A stretch of 28,846 nt of DNA from a virus: IMG/VR virus record IMGVR_UViG_3300031565_000259, positions 1 to 28,846 of that record; one strand, 5' to 3'. Below the pieces are notes generated by a model that saw only the letters and a list, made by a program, of their open reading frames with translations, ran no database searches and was not told where the DNA came from. Below, one piece after another: positions 26,267 to 28,846 of this stretch (position 1 is its first letter; every line of letters starts with the position of its first letter). The position numbers and the translations under genes are program-made.

Positions 26267-28549
26267 ATGGCCGACCCCACAGGCATCAACACCGCAGGCA
26301 AAGTCGCCAACGTAGGCTCTAACCCGCCTAAAACGTCTGGCGACGACCATGACAAGATGGCAACCATGCGGTCGCGCCTGCAAATGGCGCAGGCTGCGTA
26401 CTCGGACAGCCGTGAAGACGAACTGGACGACCTTCGGTTCATGGCTGGTAGCCCTGACAACCAGTGGCAATGGCCTGCTGACGTGTTGGCGACCCGCGGA
26501 AGTGTCCAAGGGCAGACAATTAACGCACGTCCATGCCTGACGATCAACAAATTGCCGCAGCACGTCCGCCAAGTCACTAACGAACAGCGTCAAAACCGAC
26601 CTAGCGGCAAGGTCATCCCCGCCGATGACAATGCGGACGTGCAAGTTGCAGAGATTTTCAACGGCGTCATGCGCCACATCGAGTATATGTCGGACGCTGA
26701 CGTTGCGTATGACACCGCCTGCGACAACCAAGTCACTTACGGCGAAGGCTATATCCGCCTGCTGACTGAGTATTGCAACGAAGACAGCTTCGACCAAGAC
26801 ATCCGCATCGTGCGTGTGCGTAACTCGTTCAGCGTTTACATGGACCCCACAATCCAAGACCCATGCGGATCAGACGCTGAGTATTGCTTCGTAACCGAAG
26901 ACATCCTCAAGTCTGACTATGAGCGTATGTTCCCAGACGCTGCGCCTATCTCGACCATCATGTCGCAAGGCGTCGGCAACGAAAGCATGGCGCAGTGGCT
27001 GGCTGAAGACACCATACGCATCGCAGAATACTTTTACAGGACGTATGAAAAGGCTACGCTGCACCTGTATCCTGACAATCAGACTGCATTTAGCGGTACG
27101 CCGCAGGACGCAGAACTGAAGGCCATGTTTGGTAAGCCTATCCGCTCACGCGAAGTAGACCGCGAAAAAATTATGTGGATGAAAACCAACGGGTTTGACA
27201 TCCTCGACGAACGCGAATGGCCGGGCAAGTTTATTCCTGTCGTGCGCGTTGTTGGTAACGAATGGGAAGTCGAAGGCAAGCTGTACATCAGCGGGCTTGT
27301 GCGTAACGCCAAGGACGCCCAGCGTATGTATAACTACTGGACCAGCCAAGAAGCAGAAATGCTGGCGCTGGCGCCAAAAGCACCATTTATTGCGTATGGC
27401 GGCCAATTTGAAGGCTACGAACAGCAGTGGAAGACTGCCAACACAACCAACTGGCCGTATTTGGAAGTCAACCCAGACGTTACAGACGGCGCTGGGAACG
27501 TATTGCCGCTTCCGCAGCGTGCAGCACCCCCGCTACCGCAAACAGGGCTGATACAGGCTAAAATGGGCGCTGGCGAGGACATCAAGTCCACCACCGGCCA
27601 GTACGACGCATCTTTGGGCCAACAAGGCAACGAACGGTCTGCAAAAGCCATCATTGCACGCGAAAAGCAGGGCGATGTTGGCACGTACCACTATGTTGAC
27701 AACCTAGCCCGTGCGATCCGTCACATTACCCGCCAGCTTGTCGATATTATCCCCAAGATTTACGACACGCAGCGCATTGCACGCATCATTGGCGTTGATG
27801 GCGAAGTCAGCATGGTCAAAATGGACCCTATGCAGCCAGAGCCTGTTAAGGAAATCCGCGACCAAAACGGCGGTATAATAGAGAAAATCTACAACCCGTC
27901 AATCGGCACATACGACGTTATGGTCACTACTGGCCCCGGCTACATGACCAAGCGTCAAGAGGCGCTTGACGCCATGTCAACGATCCTGCAATCCAACCCG
28001 CAGCTTTGGACTGTGGCTGGCGATCTGTTCATTAAGAACATGGATTGGCCCGGAGCGCAGGAAATGGCCGCACGGTTCAAGAAAATCCTTGACCCTAAAG
28101 TCTTGGAAGAAGGCGATCAATCGCCAGAAGTCATGGCTGCCAAGCAACAGATTGAAGCCCTGTCGCAAGAACTTAACCGCGTGTCTGACATCATGGAGAA
28201 TATCCAAGACAGTGCAGAACAGCAGAAGATTGCCATCGACAAGTACAAGGCTGAAGTGCAGGCTTACGAAGCTGAAACCAAGCGCATCTCTGCGGTACAG
28301 AACAGCATGACACCTGAGCAAATTCAAGATATTGTCATGGGTACGATTGCAGGCGCTCTGGATACAGGCGACTTGATCGGCGGTTCACCTGAAATGCGCG
28401 AAGTACCGCAGATGGACGAACAGATGCAGCAAGCCCCAGAAATGGGGGAGCAGCCTGAGATGCCTATGGAAATGCCTATGGAAATGCCTATGGAAATGCC
28501 TATGGAAATGCCTGAAATGCCAGAACAAGCCCCTGAAGGAATGATGTAA
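26267..28549 (+). CDS. P22-type portal protein
   Basis: A 760-residue portal close in length to P22 gp1 (725 residues). The N-terminal part DDLRFMAGSPDNQWQWPADV then INARPCLTINKLPQHVRQVT and N-E-Q-R-Q-N-R-P is diagnostic of this family, as are CDNQVTYGEGYIRLLTEY and VRVRNSFSVYMDPTIQDPCG. Residues about 615-700 form a long helix (MAAKQQIEALSQELNRVSDI, then KAEVQAYEAETKRISAVQNS), likely the start of the C-terminal barrel typical of P22. The last 30 residues are Met/Pro/Glu repeats. Twelve copies form the ring at the head vertex through which DNA is packaged and ejected; it binds the gp4-like adaptor encoded at 278. The stop overlaps the next start (TAATG). Confidence 0.93.
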   Translation: MADPTGINTAGKVANVGSNPPKTSGDDHDKMATMRSRLQMAQAAYSDSREDELDDLRFMAGSPDNQWQWPADVLATRGSVQGQTINARPCLTINKLPQHVRQVTNEQRQNRPSGKVIPADDNADVQVAEIFNGVMRHIEYMSDADVAYDTACDNQVTYGEGYIRLLTEYCNEDSFDQDIRIVRVRNSFSVYMDPTIQDPCGSDAEYCFVTEDILKSDYERMFPDAAPISTIMSQGVGNESMAQWLAEDTIRIAEYFYRTYEKATLHLYPDNQTAFSGTPQDAELKAMFGKPIRSREVDREKIMWMKTNGFDILDEREWPGKFIPVVRVVGNEWEVEGKLYISGLVRNAKDAQRMYNYWTSQEAEMLALAPKAPFIAYGGQFEGYEQQWKTANTTNWPYLEVNPDVTDGAGNVLPLPQRAAPPLPQTGLIQAKMGAGEDIKSTTGQYDASLGQQGNERSAKAIIAREKQGDVGTYHYVDNLARAIRHITRQLVDIIPKIYDTQRIARIIGVDGEVSMVKMDPMQPEPVKEIRDQNGGIIEKIYNPSIGTYDVMVTTGPGYMTKRQEALDAMSTILQSNPQLWTVAGDLFIKNMDWPGAQEMAARFKKILDPKVLEEGDQSPEVMAAKQQIEALSQELNRVSDIMENIQDSAEQQKIAIDKYKAEVQAYEAETKRISAVQNSMTPEQIQDIVMGTIAGALDTGDLIGGSPEMREVPQMDEQMQQAPEMGEQPEMPMEMPMEMPMEMPMEMPEMPEQAPEGMM
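28460..28507 (+). repeat. Tandem 12-base repeat in the portal gene, four perfect copies
   Basis: ATGCCTATGGAA is repeated four times without change and codes for Met-Pro-Met-Glu units at the portal C-terminus; degenerate units follow. Perfect identity, including third codon positions, points to recent expansion by slippage. Confidence 0.92.
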
Positions 28550-28846
28550 TGACTTGCGCTGACTTTGTAGGCACATTGTTTCTTGCGCGCGATGTGGCTC
28601 ACTCGACGCATCTAAACACGCGCAGCTACGCAAAACACAAAGCGTTGCAAAAATTTTATAACGGCATAGTTGATGTAACAGACAAATTTGCAGAGGCTTA
28701 TCAGGGCAAATATGGCCTAATTGGCCCTATTTCGCTTATGTCAGCTAAGAAGACTAACAACATTGTCGAGTTTCTTGAAGGTCAGGTAGACGAACTTGAG
28801 GAAATGCGGTATAAAGTTGTCGATAAGGATTGCACTCCAATCCAAA
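28549..28846 (+). CDS. DUF5856-like protein, cut by the window end
   Basis: The first 99 codons of a gene that continues past the window. The start ATG at 28549 overlaps the portal stop. The sequence MTCADFVGTLFLARDVAHST then HLNTRSYAKHKALQKFYNGI and FAEAYQGKYGLIGPISLMSA matches the DUF5856 family, helical proteins of about 120-150 residues. The pattern of His (H18, H21) and Glu/Asp in helices resembles ferritin-like or Dps-like bundles, but whether it binds metal is not shown. It is found beside portal or terminase genes in other podophages. Function is unknown; a link to the capsid is inferred from position. Confidence 0.78.
   Translation, partial: MTCADFVGTLFLARDVAHSTHLNTRSYAKHKALQKFYNGIVDVTDKFAEAYQGKYGLIGPISLMSAKKTNNIVEFLEGQVDELEEMRYKVVDKDCTPIQ

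Noticed and set aside
25685-26857. 390-codon minus-strand frame opposite the small basic genes and portal start
   Set aside because: The plus strand codes for known families in four tight genes and the portal; the reverse translation is low-quality and has no start signals.

Overview
The window is a near-contiguous stretch of a tailed-phage (Caudoviricetes) genome with a P22-like, podovirus-type virion module. I see no host chromosomal genes, integrase, transposase, tRNA or CRISPR. Gene families, the moderate GC content and consensus-like sigma70 promoters point to a proteobacterial host, possibly alphaproteobacterial, but the host cannot be fixed from the sequence. The window cuts a gene at each end. 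Coat and scaffold genes are not visible and presumably lie outside, between the right end (after the portal) and the left end (before the gp4-like gene).

Layout. (1) 1-9438, rightward: virion genes in the P22 order, namely gp4-like adaptor, gp10-like tail hub, a fibre or needle-like protein, a small beta-rich protein, a GNAT acetyltransferase, and three presumed ejection proteins in the positions of P22 gp7, gp20 and gp16. (2) 9442-10551, rightward: lysis cassette with a small XhlA-like membrane protein, M15 endolysin, holin-like protein, and an i-spanin overlapped by an out-of-frame o-spanin lipoprotein. (3) 12519-10499, leftward: VRR-NUC nuclease, SNF2-type helicase, a small protein and a DUF3310 protein. 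(4) 12616-18797, rightward: Cas4/AddB-like PD-(D/E)XK nuclease, a presumed ssDNA-binding protein, family A DNA polymerase and a primase-helicase. This ends at a strong terminator (18856-18893) that may also end a short RNA gene. (5) 22610-18897, leftward: sixteen very small genes (29-116 codons), mostly overlapping or tightly spaced. They are driven by a promoter at 22644-22671, with a near-perfect internal promoter at 19211-19238. (6) 22611-23481: about 870 bp without a convincing gene, full of short repeats and palindromes; it is the best candidate for the replication origin and main control region. (7) 23482-28846, rightward: small and large terminase, four tiny Lys/Ala-rich proteins, the portal, and the start of a DUF5856-like gene.

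How it fits together. The control region separates the leftward small-protein (presumably early) operon from the rightward packaging and structural genes. A second divergent control point at 12520-12615 separates two halves of the replication module. A short ACCCTC motif lies at or just after the -35 box of three leftward promoters, which suggests one regulator for these units. Six genes of the window are under 60 codons and easy to miss on the leftward operon and around the portal; they are included here with their start evidence. Family assignments are from recognition of motifs and gene order; no database search was run.
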